Shown here piece after piece: positions 58,159 to 64,000 of a stretch of 64,000 nucleotides of DNA (position 1 is its first letter; every line of letters starts with the position of its first letter). The notes beneath the pieces are model-generated. The model had not been told where the DNA came from and ran no database searches. It was given only the letters and a program-made list of their open reading frames with translations. Origin of the DNA: Actinotalea sp. JY-7876. GTDB lineage: Bacteria > Actinomycetota > Actinomycetes > Actinomycetales > Cellulomonadaceae. A program made the translations under genes and the position numbers. The stretch covers positions 1,488,001 to 1,552,000 of the forward strand of contig NZ_CP059493.1 in the NCBI RefSeq assembly GCF_014042015.1. The letters are read 5' to 3'.

Positions 58159-58557
58159 GTGCCCGACCTTCCTGCCTCCCCCCTCGACCCCGCCCTCGCC
58201 GCACGTCTGCGGCGGGACGACGCCGGCCTCGTGTGCGCCGTCGTCCAGCAGCACGACACGCGTGAGGTGCTCATGGTCGGCTGGATGGACGACGAGGCCC
58301 TGCACCGCACCCTGACCAGCGGACGCGTGACCTTCTGGAGCCGCTCGCGCCAGGAGTACTGGCGCAAGGGCGACACCTCCGGCCACGTCCAGCACGTGCG
58401 TTCCGTCGCGCTCGACTGCGACGGCGACGCGGTGCTCGTGCGGGTGGACCAGGTGGGCGCCGCGTGCCACACCGGCACGCGCACGTGCTTCGAGGCCGGG
58501 GGCGACCTCGGTGCGGTCGTCGGGTCCGGCGCCGCGGCACCGCGGGGTGAGGTGTGA
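58159..58557 (+). CDS. hisI: Phosphoribosyl-AMP cyclohydrolase HisI
   Basis: A 132-residue zinc enzyme for the third step of histidine synthesis (PR-AMP ring opening). It has [48 protein letters not shown] and the metal-site [26 protein letters not shown]. There is no fused HisE domain, as is usual in actinobacteria. It overlaps trpE by 4 nt (GTGA), linking histidine and tryptophan genes in one transcript. Confidence 0.96.
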   Translation: MPDLPASPLDPALAARLRRDDAGLVCAVVQQHDTREVLMVGWMDDEALHRTLTSGRVTFWSRSRQEYWRKGDTSGHVQHVRSVALDCDGDAVLVRVDQVGAACHTGTRTCFEAGGDLGAVVGSGAAAPRGEV

Positions 58558-60122
58558 GCGCCGCGCTCGACCAGCAGGCGCGCGAGGTCGCGGAGCTGAC
58601 CTGGGGCGCGACCTGGCCGGCCCTGCCGACGTTCCGGGAGCTCGCCCGCGACCGGCGCGTCATCCCGGTCGTGCGCCGCCTCCTCGCCGACGAGGTGACC
58701 CCGGTGGGCCTGTACCGCACCCTCGCCGGCGGGCGTCCGGGGACCTTCATCCTCGAGTCCGCCGAGGTCGACGGCACCTGGTCGCGCTGGTCCTTCGTCG
58801 GCGTGGCGTCGCGCGCGACCCTCACCGTCACGGACGGCCGCGCCGCCTGGCTCGGTGACGTGCCGGTGGGTGTGCCGCGCGAGGGTGACGTGCTCGACGT
58901 CCTCGCCGAGACCCTCGAGGTGCTGCGCACGCCCGCCGTGCCCGGGCTGCCGCCGCTGACCGGCGGCCTCGTGGGTGCGCTCGGCTGGGACGTGGTCCGG
59001 CACTGGGAGCCGACGCTGCCGGCCAAGGCCCCCGAGGAGCTCGACGTCCCGGAGCTCACGCTGTGCCTCGCGACCGACCTTGCCGTGGTCGACCACGTCG
59101 ACGGCTCGGTGTGGCTGGTGGCGAACGCCATCAACTTCGACGACACGGACGCGCGCGTCGACGAGGCCCATGCCGACGCCGTCGCGCGCCTCGACCGGAT
59201 GCAGGCCGGCCTCGCGACGGCGCTTCCCGCCGCACCCGCCGTGCTCGCGGACGACGTCCCCGAGCCCGAGCTCGAGTTCCGCAGCCCGCGGCACGAGTTC
59301 ACCGAGGCGGTGCGCGCCGGCAAGGAGGCGATCCGCGAGGGCGAGGTGTTCCAGGTCGTCATCTCGCAGCGGCTGGACCTCGACTGCCCGGCGGACCCGC
59401 TGGACGTGTACCGCGTGCTGCGGACCATCAACCCGAGCCCGTACATGTACTGCTTCGCGCTGCAGGACGCCGCGGGACGCGAGTTCGCCGTGGTGGGCTC
59501 GAGCCCGGAGACGCTGGTCAAGGTGACCGACCGCCAGGTCGTGACGTTCCCCATCGCCGGCTCGCGGCCGCGCGGCGCCACGCCGGCGCAGGACGCCGAG
59601 CTGGGTGAGGAGCTGCTCGCCGACCCCAAGGAGCGCGCCGAGCACATCATGCTCGTCGACCTCTCGCGCAACGACCTCGTCAAGGTCTGCGAGCCGACGA
59701 GCGTCGAGGTGGTCGAGCTCATGGCCGTGCGCCGGTTCAGCCACATCATGCACATCTGCTCGACGGTGGTCGGGACGCTGCGCGCGGGCGCCACCGCGCT
59801 GCAGACGCTCACGGCCACGTTCCCCGCCGGCACGCTGTCGGGGGCGCCCAAGCCCCGGGCGATCGCCCTGATCGACGAGCTGGAGCCGGCCCGGCGCGGC
59901 ATCTACGGGGGCACGGTCGGGTACTTCGACTTCGCGGGCAACATGGACATGGCGATCGCGATCCGCACCGCGCTCATCCGCGACGGGCGCGCGAGCGTCC
60001 AGGCCGGGGGCGGGATCGTCGCGGACTCGGTGGAGGAGCTCGAGTACGCCGAGTCGCGCAACAAGGCCGCCGCCGCGGTCCGCGCGGTCCAGCTCGCCGC
60101 ACGCCTGCGCGCCGCCCGATGA
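58554..60122 (+). CDS. trpE: Anthranilate synthase component I TrpE
   Basis: A 522-residue chorismate-utilising enzyme. With glutaminase TrpG it makes anthranilate from chorismate. The N-terminal regulatory part shows [20 protein letters not shown], a region involved in tryptophan feedback. The catalytic part includes [67 protein letters not shown] and [21 protein letters not shown]. trpG is not adjacent. GTG start inside the hisI stop. The C-terminus overlaps the next gene by 4 nt. Confidence 0.97.
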   Translation: MSAALDQQAREVAELTWGATWPALPTFRELARDRRVIPVVRRLLADEVTPVGLYRTLAGGRPGTFILESAEVDGTWSRWSFVGVASRATLTVTDGRAAWLGDVPVGVPREGDVLDVLAETLEVLRTPAVPGLPPLTGGLVGALGWDVVRHWEPTLPAKAPEELDVPELTLCLATDLAVVDHVDGSVWLVANAINFDDTDARVDEAHADAVARLDRMQAGLATALPAAPAVLADDVPEPELEFRSPRHEFTEAVRAGKEAIREGEVFQVVISQRLDLDCPADPLDVYRVLRTINPSPYMYCFALQDAAGREFAVVGSSPETLVKVTDRQVVTFPIAGSRPRGATPAQDAELGEELLADPKERAEHIMLVDLSRNDLVKVCEPTSVEVVELMAVRRFSHIMHICSTVVGTLRAGATALQTLTATFPAGTLSGAPKPRAIALIDELEPARRGIYGGTVGYFDFAGNMDMAIAIRTALIRDGRASVQAGGGIVADSVEELEYAESRNKAAAAVRAVQLAARLRAAR

Positions 60123-60784
60123 CGGACGCGGTGCCGCGGGACCAGGCCGGCGGACCCGCGCCGGACGAGAACCGCGCGGCGCGGCCGCGCTCCGGGCGCG
60201 CCCGGACCGTCTGGGCCGCGCTCGTGCTCGGCGCGGCGGCCCTGCTCGCCGGCACGGGCGTCTGGGTCCGGGGCACGACGACGAGCCCCGTGGCCGGCGC
60301 GGTGCCCGTCGCCGCCGTCGGCTCCGTGGTCGCGCCCGGCGTCAACGCGGGCGGCCTGCTCGTGCTCGCCGCGGCGGGCGCGCTGGCCCTCGGCGGGCGC
60401 TGGGGCGCCCGGCTCGCCGGCGCGGGGATCGCGCTCGGCGGGGTGCTGGTCGCCGCGTCCGCCGCCGGCGGGCTCGCGGACCCGGAGCGGGCGGCCGGCT
60501 CGGCGGCCTCGGCGGAGGTCGGCGTCTCCGCGCTCACCGGGCCCGTGGTCGTCACGCCCCTGCCATGGGTCGCCGTGGCGCTCGGCGCGGCCCTGGTGCT
60601 GCTGGGCGTCGTCGCGGTCGTGCGCGCCGGCCGCTGGCCGGCGCGCCGGAGCGACCGGCACGAGGTGCCCGCACCCGCACCCGGTGAGCCGTCCCGCCCG
60701 ACGACGGCGCAGCCCGCCCCGGAGCGCGCGGCCGACGACCTCGACGCGTGGGACGCGCTCTCGCGCGGCGAGGACCCCACCTGA
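60119..60784 (+). CDS. Trp-operon-associated membrane protein (Trp_oprn_chp family)
   Basis: A 221-residue protein with about four membrane helices (VWAALVLGAAALLAGTGVWV; GGLLVLAAAGALALGG; LAGAGIALGGVLVAASAAGG; WVAVALGAALVLLGVVAVV) and a charged C-terminal tail ending DDLDAWDALSRGEDPT. It belongs to the small family found beside trpE in actinobacteria. Function is unknown; a tie to tryptophan supply or export is only suggested by position. The ATG overlaps the trpE stop. Confidence 0.88.
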   Translation: MTDAVPRDQAGGPAPDENRAARPRSGRARTVWAALVLGAAALLAGTGVWVRGTTTSPVAGAVPVAAVGSVVAPGVNAGGLLVLAAAGALALGGRWGARLAGAGIALGGVLVAASAAGGLADPERAAGSAASAEVGVSALTGPVVVTPLPWVAVALGAALVLLGVVAVVRAGRWPARRSDRHEVPAPAPGEPSRPTTAQPAPERAADDLDAWDALSRGEDPT

Positions 60785-60891
60785 CCCGACCGTCCCCTTC
60801 CCGGGCGACGAGTCCGGGTCCACCGACCTCACTTCGAGAAACTCACCCGACACGGGCTCCCGCTCGGTGCGACGCGCACGGGCACTTTGGA

Positions 60892-60897
60892 TAGGCT
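60892..60897 (+). promoter_or_regulatory. -10 element before the HGxxPAAW-type gene
   Basis: TAGGCT, preceded by TTTGGA, lies 32 nt before the ATG at 60930 in a 145-bp gap. It suggests a separate promoter for the small membrane protein block. No clear -35 is seen. Confidence 0.35.
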
Positions 60898-60929
60898 CGC
60901 GTCCACTTCCACGAAAGGCACTGAACGCA

Positions 60930-61214
60930 ATGCGAGAGACCAACGAGGCGACCGGCGAGGTCAGCTACCTGCCGCCGGCCGCTCCGCCACGCAACCACGG
61001 TCACACGACCGCCGCCTGGGTCACCGTGATCCTGGTGCTGGCCGGTGCCGTGGTGTCGTCGATCGCCATGATCATGGCCGAGTCGTGGTTGTTCTGGGCC
61101 GGGCTCGTCGTCATCCTTCTCGGCCTCGTCCTCGGACGGGTCCTGAAGATGCTCGGGTTCGGCCAGCCCGGCCAGAAGGCCGGTCACCACGACGCGGGCG
61201 AAGCCGCGTCGTGA
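60930..61214 (+). CDS. HGxxPAAW-type small membrane protein
   Basis: A 94-residue protein with the motif NHGHTTAAWVTVILVLAG (family pattern HGxxPAAW; here Thr replaces Pro) followed by two membrane helices and LKMLGFGQPGQKAGHH. Widespread in actinobacterial trp operons; function unknown. GAAAGG lies upstream of the ATG. Confidence 0.85.
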   Translation: MRETNEATGEVSYLPPAAPPRNHGHTTAAWVTVILVLAGAVVSSIAMIMAESWLFWAGLVVILLGLVLGRVLKMLGFGQPGQKAGHHDAGEAAS

Positions 61215-61239
61215 ATCCCCAGAGACCAGGAGTGAGTGC

Positions 61240-61617
61240 ATGAGCACACCGCCCGGACCCCAGGAGCCCACCGGATCGGACCCGTACGGCTCGACGCCGT
61301 CGTACGGTTCCACGCCGCCGCCCCCCTCGTACGGTGGCGGGGGCTACCAGCCCGCCGGCAGCCCGCCCTCGAACTACCTCGTGTGGGCGATCATCTCCGT
61401 GTTCCTGTGCTGGCCGCTGGCCATCCCGGCGATCATCTTCTCGACCCAGGTGAACACCAAGTGGGCGCAGGGTGACGCCGCGGGCGCGCAGGAGTCGTCC
61501 CGCAAGGCCAAGCAGTTCTCGCTGTGGGCGACGATCCTCGGCGGCGTCGGCCTCCTGCTGTACATCATCCTCGTCGCCGCAGGGGTCATGGCGGGCATGA
61601 ACGACCCGACGTACTGA
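61240..61617 (+). CDS. CD225/dispanin-like membrane protein
   Basis: A 125-residue protein with a Pro/Gly/Ser/Tyr-rich N-terminus of about 45 residues (PYGSTPSYGS, GGGGYQPAGS). It is followed by the two-helix CD225 pattern: NYLVWAIISVFLCWPLAIPA, STQVNTKWAQGDAAGAQESSRKAK and FSLWATILGGVGLLLYIILV. Bacterial dispanins are relatives of interferon-induced membrane proteins; their role is unknown. The Pro-rich leader resembles those of other actinobacterial small membrane proteins. It lies between the HGxxPAAW-type and DUF2752 genes in the trp cluster. Confidence 0.88.
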   Translation: MSTPPGPQEPTGSDPYGSTPSYGSTPPPPSYGGGGYQPAGSPPSNYLVWAIISVFLCWPLAIPAIIFSTQVNTKWAQGDAAGAQESSRKAKQFSLWATILGGVGLLLYIILVAAGVMAGMNDPTY

Positions 61618-61631
61618 TCCCGGGCCCGCGG

Positions 61632-62087
61632 ATGGTTGCACCACCTGCGGGAGCACCCGGCGGACACACCAGGACGCATGGGCGCCGCGCTCGACGCGCC
61701 GCCCTCCTGGCTCCACTGACGATGGCCGCGGCGGCCTCCGCCGCGGCCATCGTCGTCGGTGCTTCCGACCCGTACGAGCCCGGGCACTTCCCGACCTGCC
61801 CGGTGCTGACGCTGACGGGGTTCTTCTGCACCGGCTGCGGCACGCTGCGCGCCACGCACAGCCTCATGCACCTCGACATCGCGGCGGCGTGGGACATGAA
61901 CCCGCTCCTGCTGCTGCTCGCGCCGTTCGCCGTCGCCTCGTGGCTGGCCTGGACGGTGCGCGCCTGGACCGGGCGGCCGCGCAGCTGGGCCGCCCCACCC
62001 TGGGCGCTCTGGACCGTCGTGGTGGCGATGGTCGTGTTCACCGTGGGCCGGAATGTGCCCGCGCTCGCCCCGTGGCTGGCGCCCTGA
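61632..62087 (+). CDS. DUF2752-family membrane protein
   Basis: A 151-residue protein with the DUF2752 signature PTCPVLTLTGFFCTGCGTLRATHSLMHLD (Cys residues at CPxxxxTG-FxCxGCGxxR), here ending at about residue 85, and three to four membrane helices. Function unknown. The ATG at 61632 follows the CD225 gene by 14 nt, so it is in the same transcript. Confidence 0.88.
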   Translation: MVAPPAGAPGGHTRTHGRRARRAALLAPLTMAAAASAAAIVVGASDPYEPGHFPTCPVLTLTGFFCTGCGTLRATHSLMHLDIAAAWDMNPLLLLLAPFAVASWLAWTVRAWTGRPRSWAAPPWALWTVVVAMVVFTVGRNVPALAPWLAP

Positions 62088-62164
62088 CGCGCCGGTGACC
62101 GCCGCTCGCCCGGTCGTCGCGGTCCCAGCAGATGGGCGTGACGGGGCCGGTCCCCGGTCGGCCC

Positions 62165-62170
62165 TACGAT
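62165..62170 (+). promoter_or_regulatory. -10 element upstream of trpC
   Basis: TACGAT lies 45 nt before the trpC ATG in a 128-bp gap, with GGGGGAGGTGGG ahead of the start. It indicates an internal promoter for trpC-trpB. Confidence 0.5.
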
Positions 62171-62215
62171 GACCCGGACGGGTTCGCGGGGTTGGACCCA
62201 CGGGGGAGGTGGGAC

Positions 62216-63022
62216 ATGACGGTCCTCGAGGACATCATCGCTGGGGTACGGATCGACCTCGCCGCGCGCGAGGAGCAGACGCCGCTGGCGCTCGTGAAGG
62301 AGCGCGCCGCGCGGCAGCCGGCGGCCAAGGAGTGCCACCTGCACGACGAGGAGGCGGTCGCGGTCATCGCGGAGGTCAAGCGCTCGAGCCCGAGCAAGGG
62401 CTCGCTGGCGTCGATCGACGACCCGGCCGCGCTCGCGTCCGAGTACGAGGCCGGCGGCGCCACGGCGATCTCGGTGCTCACCGAGGAGCGGCGCTTCGGC
62501 GGCAGCCTCGCCGACCTCACGGCGGTGCGCGCGGCGGTCGACGTGCCGGTGCTGCGCAAGGACTTCGTCGTCACGCCGTACCAGGTGTGGGAGGCGCGCG
62601 CCCACGGGGCGGACCTGTGCCTGCTCATCGTGGCCGCGCTCTCGCAGACGGTGCTGACGTCGCTGGTGGAGCGCGTGCACTCGCTCGGCATGACCGCGCT
62701 GGTCGAGGTGCACGACGTCGACGAGGTCGGGCGCGCGCTCGACGCCGGCGCGCGCTGCATCGGCGTCAACGCCCGCAACCTCAAGACGCTCGAGGTGGAC
62801 CGCACGACCTTCGCGCGGCTCGCCCCGATGATCCCCGACGGCGTGGTCCGCGTCGCCGAGTCCGGTGTGCGCGGTCCGCACGACGTCATGGACTACGCGC
62901 GCTCCGGCGCCGACGCCGTCCTGGTCGGCGAGACCCTGGTCACCGGGCGCGACCCGCGGGCCGCGGTCGCCGACCTCGTGGCCGCCGGCGCCCACCCCTC
63001 GCTGCGGGCGGTGCGCCAGTGA
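62216..63022 (+). CDS. trpC: Indole-3-glycerol-phosphate synthase TrpC
   Basis: A 268-residue TIM-barrel enzyme that closes the indole ring from CdRP, the fourth tryptophan step. Catalytic Lys in [68 protein letters not shown] and VAESGVRG are all in place. The ATG at 62216 with a strong ribosome-binding site is preferred over an ATG at 62132 that lies before the promoter. No fused PRAI domain. It overlaps trpB by 4 nt (GTGA). Confidence 0.97.
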   Translation: MTVLEDIIAGVRIDLAAREEQTPLALVKERAARQPAAKECHLHDEEAVAVIAEVKRSSPSKGSLASIDDPAALASEYEAGGATAISVLTEERRFGGSLADLTAVRAAVDVPVLRKDFVVTPYQVWEARAHGADLCLLIVAALSQTVLTSLVERVHSLGMTALVEVHDVDEVGRALDAGARCIGVNARNLKTLEVDRTTFARLAPMIPDGVVRVAESGVRGPHDVMDYARSGADAVLVGETLVTGRDPRAAVADLVAAGAHPSLRAVRQ

Positions 63023-64000
63023 CCGCGACGCCCGGCCAAGAGCAGGCCGGCACGGCCGTGCCCGAGGCGCCCGGGGTGGGCGTGACGGGCGACCAGCCGT
63101 CGGCCCCGGACTTCCACGACCAGCCCGAGACGCACGGCCCGGTGACCGCCGAGGCGGGCTCCGGCCCGTACTTCGGGGACTTCGGCGGGCGCTTCGTGCC
63201 GGAGGCCCTCATCGAGGCGCTCGACGAGCTCGACGCCGAGTACGCGAAGGCCAAGGCCGACCCGACGTTCGGCGAGGAGCTGGCGCGCCTGCACCGCACC
63301 TACACGGGCCGGCCGAGCATCATCACCGAGGTGCCACGCTTCGCCCGGCACTGCGGCGGCGTGCGCGTGATCCTCAAGCGCGAGGACCTCAACCACACGG
63401 GCTCACACAAGATCAACAACGTGCTGGGCCAGGCGCTGCTCACCAAGCGCCTGGGCAAGAAGCGCGTGATCGCCGAGACGGGCGCCGGCCAGCACGGCGT
63501 CGCCACCGCGACGGCTGCCGCGCTCTTCGACCTCGACTGCGTCATCTACATGGGCGAGGAGGACACGCGGCGCCAGGCGCTCAACGTCGCGCGCATGCGG
63601 CTCCTCGGCGCCGAGGTCGTCCCGGTCACGACGGGGTCGCGCACCCTCAAGGACGCCATCAACGAGGCCCTGCGCGACTGGGTCACCAACGTCGGGACGA
63701 CCAACTACGTCTTCGGCACGGTCGCCGGACCGCACCCGTTCCCGGCCATGGTCCGCGACCTCCAGCGGATCATCGGCGTGGAGGCGAGGCAGCAGGTGCT
63801 CGAGCTCGCCGGCCGGCTGCCCGACGTCGTCGCCGCGTGCGTCGGCGGCGGGTCCAACGCCATCGGGATCTTCCACGCGTTCCTCGACGACCCCTCCGTG
63901 CGCCTCGTCGGCCTGGAGGCCGGCGGCGACGGGGTCGACACCGGCCGCCACGCCGCGACGCTGACCGGCGGCGCCCCCGGGGTCCTGCACGGCGCGCGCT
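63019..64000 (+). CDS. trpB: Tryptophan synthase beta chain TrpB (partial, 3' end beyond the window)
   Basis: About 327 of some 430 residues are present; the frame runs off the right edge. It is PLP-dependent: indole and serine give tryptophan. The PLP lysine is in HTGSHKINN near residue 131, with [19 protein letters not shown]-type block and phosphate-binding [15 protein letters not shown]. An N-terminal extension of about 45 residues (Pro/Gly/Ala/Asp-rich) precedes the usual start [16 protein letters not shown]. The GTG start overlaps the trpC stop, so the extension depends on that start being used. trpA is expected next. Confidence 0.97.
   Translation, partial: MTATPGQEQAGTAVPEAPGVGVTGDQPSAPDFHDQPETHGPVTAEAGSGPYFGDFGGRFVPEALIEALDELDAEYAKAKADPTFGEELARLHRTYTGRPSIITEVPRFARHCGGVRVILKREDLNHTGSHKINNVLGQALLTKRLGKKRVIAETGAGQHGVATATAAALFDLDCVIYMGEEDTRRQALNVARMRLLGAEVVPVTTGSRTLKDAINEALRDWVTNVGTTNYVFGTVAGPHPFPAMVRDLQRIIGVEARQQVLELAGRLPDVVAACVGGGSNAIGIFHAFLDDPSVRLVGLEAGGDGVDTGRHAATLTGGAPGVLHGAR

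Overview
The window is a gene-dense, very high-GC bacterial chromosome segment with no break in coding. It reads as an actinobacterium, probably an actinomycete of the Micrococcales (Cellulomonas-like). The evidence is a complete Pup-proteasome locus, mycothiol ligase MshC, an ImuA'/ImuB/DnaE2 mutagenesis cassette with an actinobacterial SOS box, many GTG starts, and TAnnnT -10 boxes only 6-8 nt ahead of start codons, as expected for leaderless mRNAs. The genus is inferred only from gene content and style.

Layout. 1-1.7 kb: a partial YbaK/EbsC deacylase, a small membrane protein and a PEBP protein. 1.85-7.85 kb: the SOS-controlled imuA'-imuB-dnaE2 translesion operon. 7.9-10.8 kb: an AI-2E-family exporter, tRNA-Leu(GAG) with a terminator, and a choloylglycine-hydrolase-family Ntn enzyme with its own promoter. 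10.8-16.3 kb: jetA-jetB-jetC, a Wadjet/MksFEB SMC-like operon with NO jetD nuclease gene. 16.4-26.4 kb: a PadR regulator, one ABC ATPase and three large FtsX-type permeases. 26.4-35.2 kb: class II amidotransferase, ABC-F ATPase, fructosamine-kinase-like protein, alanine dehydrogenase, GNAT, M3 peptidase and M20 peptidase.

35.2-51.5 kb resembles the conserved actinobacterial proteasome neighbourhood (comparison from memory with the mycobacterial region). It holds DUF5703, an acidic small protein, an aldo/keto reductase, uppP, mshC, a PAC2 protein, a HAD phosphatase, a RecB-like nuclease, an M50 protease, trmI, then arc-dop-pup-prcB-prcA-pafA. Two copies of a palindromic hairpin repeat lie at 35.86-35.98 kb. 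The proteasome genes form a full tagging-degradation pathway: Dop activates Pup, PafA ligates it, ARC unfolds substrates, and PrcAB degrades them. The expected pafB-pafC pair is not found next to pafA.

51.5-64 kb: a KTSC-like protein behind a 12-codon leader ORF, a two-domain FKBP lipoprotein, hisF, a TIGR03085-type protein, a heterodimeric ABC exporter and hisI. They are followed by a trp cluster (trpE, four small membrane proteins, trpC, trpB running off the end). trpG and trpD are not in this cluster.

The points most worth following up are the nuclease-less JetABC operon, the palindromic repeat pair, the three-permease/one-ATPase PadR locus, the membrane-protein block inside the trp genes, and the widespread leaderless architecture.
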